A DNA stretch of 64,000 nucleotides from Vulcanimicrobium sp035943995 (GCA_035943995.1 DASZBS010000121.1:124001-188000), one strand, 5' to 3'. Positions 22,902-33,652 are shown, counted from the stretch's first letter. Numbers and translations are program-made. The notes: generated by a model from the letters alone, not told the origin.

Positions 22902-25874
22902 ATGTCACACGTCACCGGCACCGTTCAACCCGTCATGCCCGGCGTCGTCATCGGCCCCGATTCCGGAGCGCCGCCCACCAGCCCCGATCTGTGGGTCGTC
23001 GACTTCGCGTACGCCGCGCCGCCGATCGGCGTAACGAAGTACGTGATCCTGCACTTCACCGGCGCGAGCTTGCCGGCGCACAACCAGGTCGAAGTCGATC
23101 TCGGCTACGACACCGACGTGTTCACGTCGACGGACGGCGCCGACTTCTGGACGCGGCCGATCAACGTGTTCGCGCTCGGCGGGAGCACGGTGCAGATCCG
23201 CTACCGGCGCAACGGCGCGGCCAACGGCGGCGTGACGCTCACGGAGTACGGGCGCGGCGAACAGCACCACGGCGAGCAGACTCCGGCCTCGATCTCAAAC
23301 TGCGATCCGTTCCTCGGCGCGACGCCGTACGCGGAGCCGATGTACGATCCGTACTGGTTCTGCCCGTCGGCGCCGGATTGGGAGAACGTCGAGTGCGTCC
23401 CCGTGACAGATTTCCGGCTGCCGCTCTCGCGCAGCGTCGGGATGATCGTGAGCGTCGATCCCTCGACGCTCATGGGTTCGACCGACCGCGTGGTCTCGAC
23501 GTGCTCGGTGACGCTGATCGACGCCGACATCGTCATCACCGCCGGCCACTGTTTGAAACAGCGCGACGTGACCGCGGCGTCGGCGTCGGTCATCTTCAAC
23601 TACGAGACGACGTGCGCGGGCGCGCGGCCCGGCGGGTACAGCGGCCACTTCTTCAAAGTGCGCAAGGTGATCGCATACCGCTACCGCGATCCGGACCCGA
23701 CGTTTTCTTCGTACGACTACTGCATCTTGCAGATCCAGGCGCCGCCGGGGCTCGCCCCCGTGCCGGTGCGCCACGACGTCCCCGGGATCGGCGAGTCGGT
23801 GTTCGGCCTGCACCATCCCAACGGTGCGGTCAAGAAGCTCTCGCCGCCGCATCCCGGCTTCACCACCGTCACGAACAGCTCGTCGACGTCCATCGAGGTG
23901 CAGCACCTCGACGTGTCGGGCGGCAGCTCGGGCTCCGGCGTGTTCGACACGAGCGGCCGGATCACGGGCGTGCTCTCGGCGGGCGGCGCGTGCGACCTCT
24001 CCTACTTTCCGACCGCGACGATTCTGCCCGACGCGGCGGCTCCGCCGGGACCGCCGCCGCCGTCGCGCGACGTGATGATCGTGTTCGACCGCTCCGGCAG
24101 CATGTCGCTGCCCGCCGGGACCGGTCACACCAAGATGGCGGAGGCGGACGACGCCGCGTCGCTGTTCGTCAGCCTGGTGCGGACGGACATGAGCAATCGG
24201 GTCGGGCTCGTGTCGTTCAGCACCGCCGCGAGCGTGCCGGTCGATTTCGCGATCGCGCCCGCCACGCTCGCGACGCGAACCGCGCTCGTCGGGCCGAGCC
24301 CGTACACGACCGGCATCGTCGGCTCGCTCGCCGCGAACGGCGCGACGACGATCGGAGGCGGCCTCAACGCCGCGCGCGCGCAGTTCCCGGCGCCCGGCGC
24401 GAACCCGCGCTCGATCTTGCTGCTGACCGACGGTCTGCAGAACACGCCGCCGATGATCGCCGGCGTCGCCGGCACGCTCGCCGGCATCGACGTCGACGTG
24501 ATCGGTTTCGGAACGGAAGCGAGCCTCGACGGCACGCTGCTCGCGCAGCTCGCCGACTCGCACCACGGTCTGTACCACCGCGCCGGCGATCCGCTCGCGC
24601 TGCGCAAGTTCTTCGCGTTCGCGTTCGGCAACATCTTCGAAGCCGGGATGCTGATGGACCCGGAGTACGTGCTGCCCAAAGGCACGCCGAGCTCGGCGCC
24701 GATCCCGTTCTCGGTGTGCGACGAAGAGATGGCGACGGTGGTGTGCGGGTGGAGCGACGCGACGGCTGATTTGCGCATCGTCGTGAAGACGCCGCTCGGC
24801 GCGACGGTCGACGCGGCGACGCCGGGGATCACCGCGGCCAACGGCTTGACGTGGGCGTTCCTGCGCATCCCGTTACCGCACGCCGGCGCGCGCGAAGGCA
24901 CGTGGTCCATCGAGGTCGTGCGGCCTAGCGGTGACGGCGAGTTTCGGCCGCCCTCACCCGAGGTGCGCTTCTTCGTCAGCGTGATCGCCACGGGCGGACC
25001 GCGGCTCGAACGCTTCCCGCAAGCGGCGCAGCGCTACTACAGCGGCGACGCGATCAACCCGATGGTCGCGCTCGGATATCTCGGCGGCACCGGTGTCGTC
25101 CCGGGTGCGAAGGTCACGATGACGGTCTCGCGCCCCGACGGCAGCGTCGGCACGATCCTGTCGCAAGCGAAGCTGGGGCCGCCGTCGACGATCGCCGCCG
25201 ACACGATCCCCGCGCGCCAGGCGACGCTCGTCGCGCTCGAGCAGCGCTCGGGCAAGCCGATCGTCGGGTACACCGAGACCACGTTCCCGATGTTCGACGA
25301 CGCGGCGCACAACCACGGCAGCTTCGAAGAGAGCGGCGTGTTCGGCGCACCGCAGAGCGATCTGCTCAAGACCGAGGGCAACTACACCTTCCACGCCGTC
25401 GCGACGTACGGCGGCAATTGCGTCGGGACGCGCGAGGCCGTCTGGTCGCTGCACGTCGGCGTCGGGATCGACCCGGCGAACACGACGGTGACGACGACGG
25501 CGACCGGAACGAATCCCGACGGCACGCGCACGGGGACGATCACGGTCACGCCGCGCGACAAGTACGGCAACGCGCTCGGACCGGGCCTCACCGGCGGCTT
25601 CACCGCGATGCCGGGCGGCGGCACCACCGCGATCGGCGCGGTGCGCGACAACGGCGACGGCTCGTACACGTTCCCGGTCACGTGGAATCCGGTCGCCGGG
25701 CCGCCGGGCGTGACGCTCACGCAGCCGGACCGTCCGCCGGTCGTCGTCGCCGAACCGGGCCCGCATCCGGCCGCTACGGGCAAAGGCTGCAGCACGCTCG
25801 TGCTTCCGTGGTGGGTCGCGATCATCGTCGCGCTGACCCTACTCGTGCTGCTGGTGCTGTTGCTCAAGCACTGA
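22902..25874 (+). CDS. trypsin-like serine protease / von Willebrand A fusion with C-terminal membrane anchor
   Basis: 990 aa. Residues 1-150: unrecognised beta-rich domain ending in a Cys-containing segment. Residues about 165-370: trypsin-like fold with the triad His216 (ITAGHC), Asp272 (YDYCILQ) and Ser343 (GGSSGSG). Residues about 390-585: von Willebrand A domain with MIDAS D396-x-S-x-S (VFDRSGSMS). Residues 600-950: two or three beta-sandwich domains, one of filamin/invasin-like type (VTPRDKYGNALGPGL). Residues 966-988: one transmembrane helix, then Lys-His. GGAGG lies 8 bp before the ATG. No N-terminal signal peptide is visible, which is odd for a Cys-containing protease of this type. 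The 3' end overlaps the converging Rieske gene by 36 bp. Confidence 0.85.
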   Translation: MSHVTGTVQPVMPGVVIGPDSGAPPTSPDLWVVDFAYAAPPIGVTKYVILHFTGASLPAHNQVEVDLGYDTDVFTSTDGADFWTRPINVFALGGSTVQIRYRRNGAANGGVTLTEYGRGEQHHGEQTPASISNCDPFLGATPYAEPMYDPYWFCPSAPDWENVECVPVTDFRLPLSRSVGMIVSVDPSTLMGSTDRVVSTCSVTLIDADIVITAGHCLKQRDVTAASASVIFNYETTCAGARPGGYSGHFFKVRKVIAYRYRDPDPTFSSYDYCILQIQAPPGLAPVPVRHDVPGIGESVFGLHHPNGAVKKLSPPHPGFTTVTNSSSTSIEVQHLDVSGGSSGSGVFDTSGRITGVLSAGGACDLSYFPTATILPDAAAPPGPPPPSRDVMIVFDRSGSMSLPAGTGHTKMAEADDAASLFVSLVRTDMSNRVGLVSFSTAASVPVDFAIAPATLATRTALVGPSPYTTGIVGSLAANGATTIGGGLNAARAQFPAPGANPRSILLLTDGLQNTPPMIAGVAGTLAGIDVDVIGFGTEASLDGTLLAQLADSHHGLYHRAGDPLALRKFFAFAFGNIFEAGMLMDPEYVLPKGTPSSAPIPFSVCDEEMATVVCGWSDATADLRIVVKTPLGATVDAATPGITAANGLTWAFLRIPLPHAGAREGTWSIEVVRPSGDGEFRPPSPEVRFFVSVIATGGPRLERFPQAAQRYYSGDAINPMVALGYLGGTGVVPGAKVTMTVSRPDGSVGTILSQAKLGPPSTIAADTIPARQATLVALEQRSGKPIVGYTETTFPMFDDAAHNHGSFEESGVFGAPQSDLLKTEGNYTFHAVATYGGNCVGTREAVWSLHVGVGIDPANTTVTTTATGTNPDGTRTGTITVTPRDKYGNALGPGLTGGFTAMPGGGTTAIGAVRDNGDGSYTFPVTWNPVAGPPGVTLTQPDRPPVVVAEPGPHPAATGKGCSTLVLPWWVAIIVALTLLVLLVLLLKH

Positions 25875-26990
25875 CGCGGCCGAACGCATACGCCGGAGGT
25901 AATGCTCGTCGAACGCGGCGAGCAGACCTTCGGCATGTGCGTACGGCCCCGGCGTATACGCGCGTGAGCCCGTGCCGAGTTGGGTGAGCTCGTTGATCGC
26001 CCAGTCTTGCCGGTTGGTGAGGTCCCAGAAGTCGACCGCGTCGCTCGGATCGAATCCCGGCGCCGCCATCGCGGCAGCGTCGAACAGCCAGATGCAGGTG
26101 ATGCGCGTGCGATCCGGCGCGACCGGCTGCACGAGGTGCGCCATCACGTAGTCGCGGTGCAGGCTCAGCAGCAGCGACGGAAAGATCGTATAGTAGTACA
26201 CGCGGTCGAGATCGGCGCCGTCCACCTCGCCGAGCGGCGCGCGCGCGGTGGTGCCCGTCGTCGTCAAGCTGCCGCCGTGCCGGCGCAGCTCCGAGTACCC
26301 GCCCAGGAACGGCCCATCGATGAGATCGTTGCGCCCGCTGTCCGACGGCGACAGCTTGTCGAGCTGCGGGTGGATCAGCGGACAGTGATAGCACTCCGAG
26401 TAGTTCTGGAACACCAGCTTCCAGTTGCACGTGACGTCGTATTCGATCGTGCGCGCGGCGCGCAGCTCACCGACGTGCCAGCGCGCGAACCGCCCGAGCA
26501 GCGGCGCGAACGCGTTCGCGAACAGTTCCGGCTGCGGCGCGAGCGTCGCGAACACGAAGCCTTCGAAGGTCGCGAGCTGAAGTTGCCGCAGCGCGTGGTC
26601 CGCAAAGTCGAAGCCGTCGACGCCAGCCATCGCGCGCGCCGCGACCAGCGTGCCGTCGAGCGCGTAAATCCAGGCGTGGTACGGGCATTGGACCGAACCC
26701 GCGAACCGCCCCGACGGTTCGGTGCACAGGCGCGTCCCGCGATGGCGGCAGACGTTGTAGAATGCGCGCAGCTGTTCGCCGTTACCGCGCACCACGATGA
26801 TGCTCTCGCCCGCGATCTCCGCCAGCAAGAAGTCACCGGTGCGCTCGAGCTGCTCGCACCGGCCGACGCAGATCCATTCGTGCGCGAAGATCCGCTCGCG
26901 TTCGGCCGCGAAAACGTCGGGCGCGTGGTACCAGCGCGCGTCGAGCGCGCGCGCTCCGGCGCCGGCGCGCGCCTTGACGAAGGCATCCAT
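25839..26990 (-). CDS. Rieske-type aromatic ring-hydroxylating oxygenase, large subunit
   Basis: 383 aa from the ATG at 26990 (a GTG at 27053 would add 21 residues). The Rieske 2Fe-2S ligands are CRH in YNVCRHRGTRLC and CPYH in VQCPYHAW. The mononuclear iron site is ECYHCPLIHPQL with a C-terminal Asp (DAVDFWDLTN). Overall it resembles single-component alpha subunits acting on quaternary amines or small aromatics; substrate and reductase are not evident. It precedes nothing on its strand but follows the Trp/Cys-rich gene by about 110 bp. Convergent 36-bp overlap with the protease-vWA gene. Confidence 0.88.
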   Translation of the reverse strand: MDAFVKARAGAGARALDARWYHAPDVFAAERERIFAHEWICVGRCEQLERTGDFLLAEIAGESIIVVRGNGEQLRAFYNVCRHRGTRLCTEPSGRFAGSVQCPYHAWIYALDGTLVAARAMAGVDGFDFADHALRQLQLATFEGFVFATLAPQPELFANAFAPLLGRFARWHVGELRAARTIEYDVTCNWKLVFQNYSECYHCPLIHPQLDKLSPSDSGRNDLIDGPFLGGYSELRRHGGSLTTTGTTARAPLGEVDGADLDRVYYYTIFPSLLLSLHRDYVMAHLVQPVAPDRTRITCIWLFDAAAMAAPGFDPSDAVDFWDLTNRQDWAINELTQLGTGSRAYTPGPYAHAEGLLAAFDEHYLRRMRSAASVLEQQHQQHE

Positions 26991-27103
26991 GCGGCCCGCT
27001 TCGTCATCGGCGAGCGAGGTCCGCGCCTCAGGCCCGGCACGGCAGGCGCGCACGTACGCGCCTGCCGCACTTGCCCGCTATGCCGGCGACGACCGGCGGC
27101 CGC

Positions 27104-29194
27104 TCACGAGCTGACCTTGATGTTCGCCGTTTGGAAGTCCAGGTTCGTGGTGCCGATTTGACCGAAGCCCCTCGTCAGGCGTTTCCCGCCGTTGAGGCGG
27201 AAGTCGTAGCAGCAGTCGTGTGACGGCGTGTACCTGATGAGGTCCGAACCCCCGACGAACGACTTCGTCGCAACGTGCGGGGCACCGTACGGGGCCGGCG
27301 GGAACGGACCGGGTTGCCGGTAACCGCGGGACGGGGTTCCGCTTTCGATCGACCCGTGACCGAAATCGACTTCGATCGCGTAATCGTAGATGTGGCCGTT
27401 CTGGTCGAGCACGTTTACTTCGAGCGTGACGTACCCGCCCGTTCCGATGTCGTACGCCGGGCAATCGCCGGCCGTCAACGAGGTAATCTCGGTGCCGCCC
27501 GACTGATACGCGCGGAGCTTGATGATCTTGGCTATGTTGAATCCCTGATTGTCGATCTCCAACGTGAGCGTATCGTCCGGATTCGCGGGCAGCGAGACGC
27601 TCCCGAACCCCGCGTCGTACGCGTTGATCGTGAGCGAGACGGCGCCGACGTTGCCGCTGCCGACGAAATCGGCGTACGCTTTGAGCCCGTTGAAGCCCCA
27701 CAGAACGGCGTCGCCCGCGCCGGTCGGCGGGAATGCGGGCAGGAGCCCAGCCGGCATCCCCTGCCGCGCCTCCTGCGTCGCGTAGAGATTCGTGATTCCG
27801 CCGTGCGTGAACGGACCCATCTTGACCGATGCGATCGAAACCGTGAGCGGAACGGTGTTGTGCATGATGATCGCCGTGTTGTACAGATCCGCACCTAACG
27901 GCGCCGACGTCGTCGGCGCGACGGCGGCCGGTAAGGCGGGCAGACTGCCGAGCGCCGGCGTGCCGGCCGGACGGGAGGGGTCTCCGACCCACGAACCGAC
28001 TTCGACTTGGTAGTACGACACGCTGGAGCCCGGCGCGAACTCGCCATAGCACTGCAGCGCGCCGGTGAAAGCCATATCGCTCGCGTCGCTGCCGGCCGAG
28101 CCGTCCGCGTAGCCGCCGTGGATCTGGTCGACGGTCGTGTTGCCGACGCGCGTCCACACGAATCCGGATACGGGTTTCGGATCGCCGCCGCACGCCGAGA
28201 TCGCCTTACTGTTCGCGACGAGCGTGACGGTTTGACCATCTTCGAAGCACCAGCGCGTGTCGAACGCGGGAACCTCGCTCACGATGGTGTTGCCGTTCTG
28301 CGTCGCTTTGAAAATCACGTTGGGATCGTCGCAGCACCACCACCACCACGGGAAGATCTCGCGTAGTCGCGGATCGCTGAACGCACGCCGAATCCCTTGC
28401 GTGCGCTGCTCATCGCGTACCAGCTCGCTCACGCCGACCGTCGCGGCCGCGAAACCGCGGCCTTGGACGAGGTCGCGCACGACCGGACGGCTGAGCGGGT
28501 ACGAACCGGCGGTTGCGGCATTGACGAGCTCGGCCGAGCGTTCGATCGTAGGCAGCCGCTGTTTGACCGACTCGAGCACGTGGAGGATGTCGTACTCCCA
28601 CCACCACGGCCAGCAATCCCACCAGATGGGCCAGCACGGCCAGCACGGCCGGCAGATCCAACAGCTGCACCATGGGAAGCAAAGCGTCACCTTGCCGTTC
28701 GCGTCGGTCGTGCCCGTCGTTTGCGGCGTAACCGAATAGCCGGCGTGCGCGTGCAGGACCGTCTCGACGGTGACCGACGCGCCCGGTACCGGACACCCGT
28801 CGGCTGATTGCAAAACGACGTCGACGCACCAGAGCGGACACCGCAACCACCACTCGGCAAGAATGCCCTCGTCGATGCGTGCGCGGTCGAGCGGCAGTTC
28901 CAGCACGCTCTCCGCGCTCTTCACCGATTCGTGCGAGACGTGCGCGCGGGTGAGGTTGGGGATGTCGTCGAGATGACGCGCCATGCCGGCCGGGGCGACC
29001 ACGACCTCCGGCGCGTAGCCGCGATGCTCGAGGAGCGCGTCGCGGGAAACCGAGAGACGAGTGGAGCCGTCGGACCCGAGCGGCGCTTGTGCGACGATCT
29101 CGCGTCCTCGAACGACGTAGACGGCGAGACGTGCGGCATCTTCCGGTGCAAGGTCCGGAACTCGACCGACGAGCGAAATGAAGTCTCGTGGCAT
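27104..29194 (-). CDS. large unrecognised protein with a Trp/Cys-rich segment
   Basis: 696 aa from the ATG at 29194 (GGAGG 6 bp upstream). Residues about 120-170 look like a carboxypeptidase-regulatory/Ig-like sandwich (GASVTVETVLHAHAGYSV). Residues 172-199 contain 7 Cys and 10 Trp in 28 positions, with CxCWxCxxCWxCW spacing. Residues 283-288 read WWWWCC. The C-terminal 350 residues are beta-rich with scattered Cys. No signal peptide or membrane helix is evident. The cysteine spacing could bind metal or form disulfides, and the Trp cluster could bind ligands or membranes; both ideas are inference. It is divergent from the thiolase gene. Confidence 0.7.
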   Translation of the reverse strand: MPRDFISLVGRVPDLAPEDAARLAVYVVRGREIVAQAPLGSDGSTRLSVSRDALLEHRGYAPEVVVAPAGMARHLDDIPNLTRAHVSHESVKSAESVLELPLDRARIDEGILAEWWLRCPLWCVDVVLQSADGCPVPGASVTVETVLHAHAGYSVTPQTTGTTDANGKVTLCFPWCSCWICRPCWPCWPIWWDCWPWWWEYDILHVLESVKQRLPTIERSAELVNAATAGSYPLSRPVVRDLVQGRGFAAATVGVSELVRDEQRTQGIRRAFSDPRLREIFPWWWWCCDDPNVIFKATQNGNTIVSEVPAFDTRWCFEDGQTVTLVANSKAISACGGDPKPVSGFVWTRVGNTTVDQIHGGYADGSAGSDASDMAFTGALQCYGEFAPGSSVSYYQVEVGSWVGDPSRPAGTPALGSLPALPAAVAPTTSAPLGADLYNTAIIMHNTVPLTVSIASVKMGPFTHGGITNLYATQEARQGMPAGLLPAFPPTGAGDAVLWGFNGLKAYADFVGSGNVGAVSLTINAYDAGFGSVSLPANPDDTLTLEIDNQGFNIAKIIKLRAYQSGGTEITSLTAGDCPAYDIGTGGYVTLEVNVLDQNGHIYDYAIEVDFGHGSIESGTPSRGYRQPGPFPPAPYGAPHVATKSFVGGSDLIRYTPSHDCCYDFRLNGGKRLTRGFGQIGTTNLDFQTANIKVSS

Positions 29195-29407
29195 AAATCC
29201 TCCGAAGCAAAAGCACCCGGCGCTCGAGCGGTCGAACCGGCTACAACTTAACTTGCCTCGCCGCACGAGGTAACCCCGGGACCGCAGCATAGCACAAGAA
29301 GCCAACGGTTGCATCTCTTAGTAAGACGACCGAATGAGGGGCGGCCAGCCAAGCCCCGGCCAACCTGTTTGCGTAGGTCCGCGCCGCCGCTCGCGGTATT
29401 CTCCCGC

Positions 29408-30582
<1,175 letters not shown>

Positions 30583-30586
<4 letters not shown>

Positions 30587-31368
30587 AGCTCGACGCGAGC
30601 GTCGCCGCCGTCGTGACGGGCGGTGCATCCGGCCTCGGCGCCGCGACGGCGCGCGCGCTCGCCGCGTGCGGCGTGAAGGTTTCGATCTTCGACGTGAACG
30701 CAGCGAGCGGTGAGACGCTCGCGCGCGAGTTGAGCGGGATGTTCTGCGCGGTCGACGTGACCTCGGACGCGCAGGTGGACGCGGGGTTCGCGCGGGCGCG
30801 TGCCGCGCACGGGCAGGAGCGCGTGCTGGTGAACTGCGCGGGCACCGGCAACGCGTTCAAGACCGCGTCGCGCGACAAGAAGACCGGCGCGATCCAGCAT
30901 TTTCCGGTCGACCAGTTCGAGCGCATCATCCAGATCAACACCATCGGCACGTTTCGCTGCATCGCGAAGTCGGCCGCGGGGATGCTCGCGCTCGAGCCGC
31001 TGGACTCCAACGGCGAGCGCGGCGCGATCGTGAACACGGCGTCCGTCGCGGCGGTCGACGGGCAGATCGGGCAGGCCGCCTACGCCGCGTCCAAGGCCGC
31101 GATCGTCGGGATGACGCTCGCGATCGCGCGCGACTTGATGAGCGAGGGGATTCGCGTCAACACCATCCTGCCGGGGATCTTCGACACGCCGCTGCTGGGC
31201 GCGCTGCCCGACGACGTGAAGGCGAGCCTCGCCGCGTCGATCCCCTTTCCCAAGCGCCTCGGTAGCCCGGCGGAGTACGCGTCGCTCGCGCTCGAGATGA
31301 TCGCGAACGGCTACTTCAACGGCGAGAGCGTGCGGCTCGACGGCGCGATCCGGATGGCGCCGCGCTAA
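30583..31368 (+). CDS. SDR-family 3-hydroxyacyl-CoA dehydrogenase (HSD17B10-like)
   Basis: 261 aa short-chain dehydrogenase. NAD-binding TGGASGLG is near residue 13; the catalytic Ser sits in VNTASVAAVDGQIGQAAYAASKAA with the Tyr-x3-Lys in YAASK. Whole segments (INTIGTFRCIAKSAAGM, PGIFDTPLLGALPDDVK, SIPFPKRLGSPAEYA, NGESVRLDGAIRM) match the mitochondrial type 2 hydroxyacyl-CoA dehydrogenase family (HSD10) closely, so the reaction is probably NAD-dependent oxidation of 3-hydroxyacyl- or 2-methyl-3-hydroxyacyl-CoA. The start is the GTG overlapping the thiolase stop. Confidence 0.92.
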
Positions 31369-31386
31369 GCGTAACGCAGCGCGCGC

Positions 31387-31430
31387 ATGCTCGCTTGATA
31401 GTGCTAGCGGTTTGCCGGGTAAGCGAGCAT
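31387..31430. repeat. 10-bp inverted repeat between HSD10-like and small membrane genes
   Basis: ATGCTCGCTT (31387-31396) is perfectly complementary to AAGCGAGCAT (31421-31430) across a 24-nt loop. No T-run follows on either strand, so it is not a classical intrinsic terminator. It could be an mRNA 3' hairpin or an operator for the small gene 35 bp downstream. Confidence 0.5.
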
Positions 31431-31464
31431 CACATCGCCAACTTCGCTTGAAAGCTTGCGCACC

Positions 31465-31698
31465 ATGATCGAACGAGACTCCACCGCTACGGCGGGAAAC
31501 AACACGCCCATCATCATCGCCGTCATCGTCATCGCCGTCGTCGTGATCGGCCTGTTCCTATGGCAGCCGTGGAACCAGCGGTCCACGACCGGCGCGACCG
31601 GCACGCAGTCCACCACCAACGGTCAGACGACCACCACGACGACCGGCGGCGGAACGTCCGGCGGCACGAGCGGCGGCACGACGCCCACCAAGCCGTAA
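31465..31698 (+). CDS. small single-pass membrane protein with Thr/Gly-rich tail
   Basis: 77 aa. A short polar N-terminus is followed by one strong transmembrane helix (residues about 16-35, PIIIAVIVIAVVVIGLFLW) and a 40-residue low-complexity tail of Thr, Gly and Ser ending in PTKP. The predicted topology is N-in with an extracytoplasmic tail. Simple sequence prevents family assignment. The tail's Thr/Gly repeats are GGTSGGT-like. It converges on the FAD oxidoreductase gene with a 24-bp gap. The function is unknown. Confidence 0.65.
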   Translation: MIERDSTATAGNNTPIIIAVIVIAVVVIGLFLWQPWNQRSTTGATGTQSTTNGQTTTTTTGGGTSGGTSGGTTPTKP

Positions 31699-31722
31699 CA
31701 TCACGCGGCGCGCGCAGCGCGC

Positions 31723-32886
31723 TCACAGCAACTCGCGAGCGCCGTGCGATTCGGCGCTCGCGAAGCGTTCGGGACGCAGCGCCGTGACGTCGAGCGACGT
31801 CGCGGTGCCGTCCAGCACGATCTCGGCGACGAGCGCGCCGAGCGCGGGCGCGTGCATCACGCCGTGCCCCGACGCGCCGTTCGCGAAATATAAGTTCGGT
31901 ACGGTGGGAGCACGCCCGACGATCGCGTGACCGTCGGGCGACATCTCGTACAAGCCCGCCCAGCACGCGCCGCGGTCGATCGCGATGTCGTGCAGACACG
32001 GCACGCGCTCGCGCGCGATGCGTGCGACCGTGTCCAGCCACGCCGGTTCGACCGCGACGCCGAACGGATCCTCCGCACCTGCGGCGGGCAGCAAAAGCAG
32101 TATGCGGCCGTCGCGCACGCGCAGGTGAAAGCCGTCACGCGCGAAGATCGTCATCGGCATCGTCGCGGGCAGCACGTCCGTCGGAACGGTGACGGCGACT
32201 TGGCGGCGCAGCGGCGTGACGGGCAATTCGACGCCGGCGAGCCGCGCGACGCCCGCTGCCCACGCACCGGCGGCGTTCACGACCGCGCCGGTTGCAACGG
32301 CGTCGCGCGCGGTGCGTACGGCGGTGATACGCGCGTCACGCGCGCGCTCGAAGGCGACAACGCGCGCGTCCCACACGAAACGCGCCCCGAGGCGTTCGGC
32401 GGCGCGCCGGTAGCCGTCGAGGATGCGGAGCGGCCGAATGAAGCCGTCGCTCGCGCAATACGTGCCGCCCGCGATGCTGTCGCAGCCGAGCGCGGGATTC
32501 AAACGCGCGATTGCGTCGCGATCGACCGCCACGGCATCGTCCACGCCGTTCGCGCGCTGTACGGCCAGCGCGGCGCGCAGCACCGCGAGTTCGGCCTCGT
32601 CGGAGGCGAGCCACAGATAACCGGCGGGATCGTACCCGCAGTCGCCGCCGGTCTCCTCGGCGAACCGGCGCAGCTTCGCGCGCGCGAGCAGCGACAGCCG
32701 AACATCGGTCGCCGTCGCGAACTGCACGCGAAAGCCGCCGGTCGCGCGACCCGTGCTGCCGGCGCCGGCCTGTGCCGCCGCATCGAGCACGACGACGTCG
32801 CGCGCGCCGCCCGCGGCGAGATGGTAGGCGACGCTCGCGCCGATCACGCCGCCGCCGATCACGACGACCTCCGCGGACCGGTTCAT
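31723..32886 (-). CDS. FAD-dependent oxidoreductase, DAO/sarcosine-oxidase-like
   Basis: 387 aa. The N-terminal dinucleotide-binding motif is VVVIGGGVIGASVAYHLA, followed by the family's TGRATGGFRVQF segment. The C-terminal FAD-contact region is PDGHAIVGRAPTVPNLYFANGASGHGVMHAPALG. This matches the D-amino-acid oxidase superfamily branch holding sarcosine, dimethylglycine and glycine oxidases; the substrate is not assignable. The start codon is 22 bp after the ABC-2 permease stop on the same strand, so it may belong to that operon. Confidence 0.88.
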   Translation of the reverse strand: MNRSAEVVVIGGGVIGASVAYHLAAGGARDVVVLDAAAQAGAGSTGRATGGFRVQFATATDVRLSLLARAKLRRFAEETGGDCGYDPAGYLWLASDEAELAVLRAALAVQRANGVDDAVAVDRDAIARLNPALGCDSIAGGTYCASDGFIRPLRILDGYRRAAERLGARFVWDARVVAFERARDARITAVRTARDAVATGAVVNAAGAWAAGVARLAGVELPVTPLRRQVAVTVPTDVLPATMPMTIFARDGFHLRVRDGRILLLLPAAGAEDPFGVAVEPAWLDTVARIARERVPCLHDIAIDRGACWAGLYEMSPDGHAIVGRAPTVPNLYFANGASGHGVMHAPALGALVAEIVLDGTATSLDVTALRPERFASAESHGARELL

Positions 32887-32908
32887 CGCGACGTGCCGGC
32901 CCGACGCA

Positions 32909-33652
32909 TCAAATCCAGCGAAACGTCCGCGCGCTGATCGCCGTGCCGGCGATCGTCCACAGCACCAGCAGCGCGATCCACGCGCCGTAGTGCGCGAGCG
33001 ACTGCCCGTACACGGAAACGTCGCGGAACGTGTCGATGAACTGCGTCGAGGGCAGCAGGCGCAGCGCGGAGCTGACGGCGTGTGGGAAGCGATCGATCGG
33101 AACGTAGGCGTCCGACAGGAACGCGAGCGGCACGGTGAGGATCGACGCGATGTTGTTCGCGCTCTCCGTCGTGCGCGCGAGCGCGCCGATGATCGTGCCG
33201 AGCGACACGAACGTCGCCGTGCCGAGCAGCAGGATCGCGACGATCTCGAGCGGGTTCCCGATGATGTGCACGTGGAACACCAGCGCTCCCACAGTGACCA
33301 GGATCGTCGCCTGCGCGACCAGCAGCGCGACGCGGTACACGACGAGCGACGCGAAAAACACCGCGGGCGGCATCGGCGTGAGGTACACGCGCCGCAGCAG
33401 GTGCTTCTCGCGGAACGTCGCCAGCATCACGCCGACGCCCCAGAAGCCCGAGCTGAGCACCTGCGCGCCGATGATGCCGGGCACGAGAAACGACGACGAG
33501 CCGGAGTTCGGCCCCGTCGAGAACGCGAACGAGAACAGCACGAGGAAGAACACCGGCATCGCGAGCGTCCAGAACATCATCTCGCCGTCGCGCCGGAAGT
33601 ACCACACGAAGTTCATCTTCGTCTGCACCAGGAACATTCGCAGCATCGTCAT
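32909..33652 (-). CDS. ABC-2 type transporter permease
   Basis: 247 aa with six predicted transmembrane segments. The ABC-2 signature appears as VPGIIGAQVLSSGFWGVGVMLATFREKHLLRRVYLTPM and FLSDAYVPIDRFP. The start ATG overlaps the ATPase stop (ATGA at 33649-33652). With the ATPase it forms a minimal two-gene exporter of the DrrAB/NodIJ kind, commonly used for drug, lipid or polysaccharide export. The substrate is not known. Confidence 0.92.
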   Translation of the reverse strand: MTMLRMFLVQTKMNFVWYFRRDGEMMFWTLAMPVFFLVLFSFAFSTGPNSGSSSFLVPGIIGAQVLSSGFWGVGVMLATFREKHLLRRVYLTPMPPAVFFASLVVYRVALLVAQATILVTVGALVFHVHIIGNPLEIVAILLLGTATFVSLGTIIGALARTTESANNIASILTVPLAFLSDAYVPIDRFPHAVSSALRLLPSTQFIDTFRDVSVYGQSLAHYGAWIALLVLWTIAGTAISARTFRWI

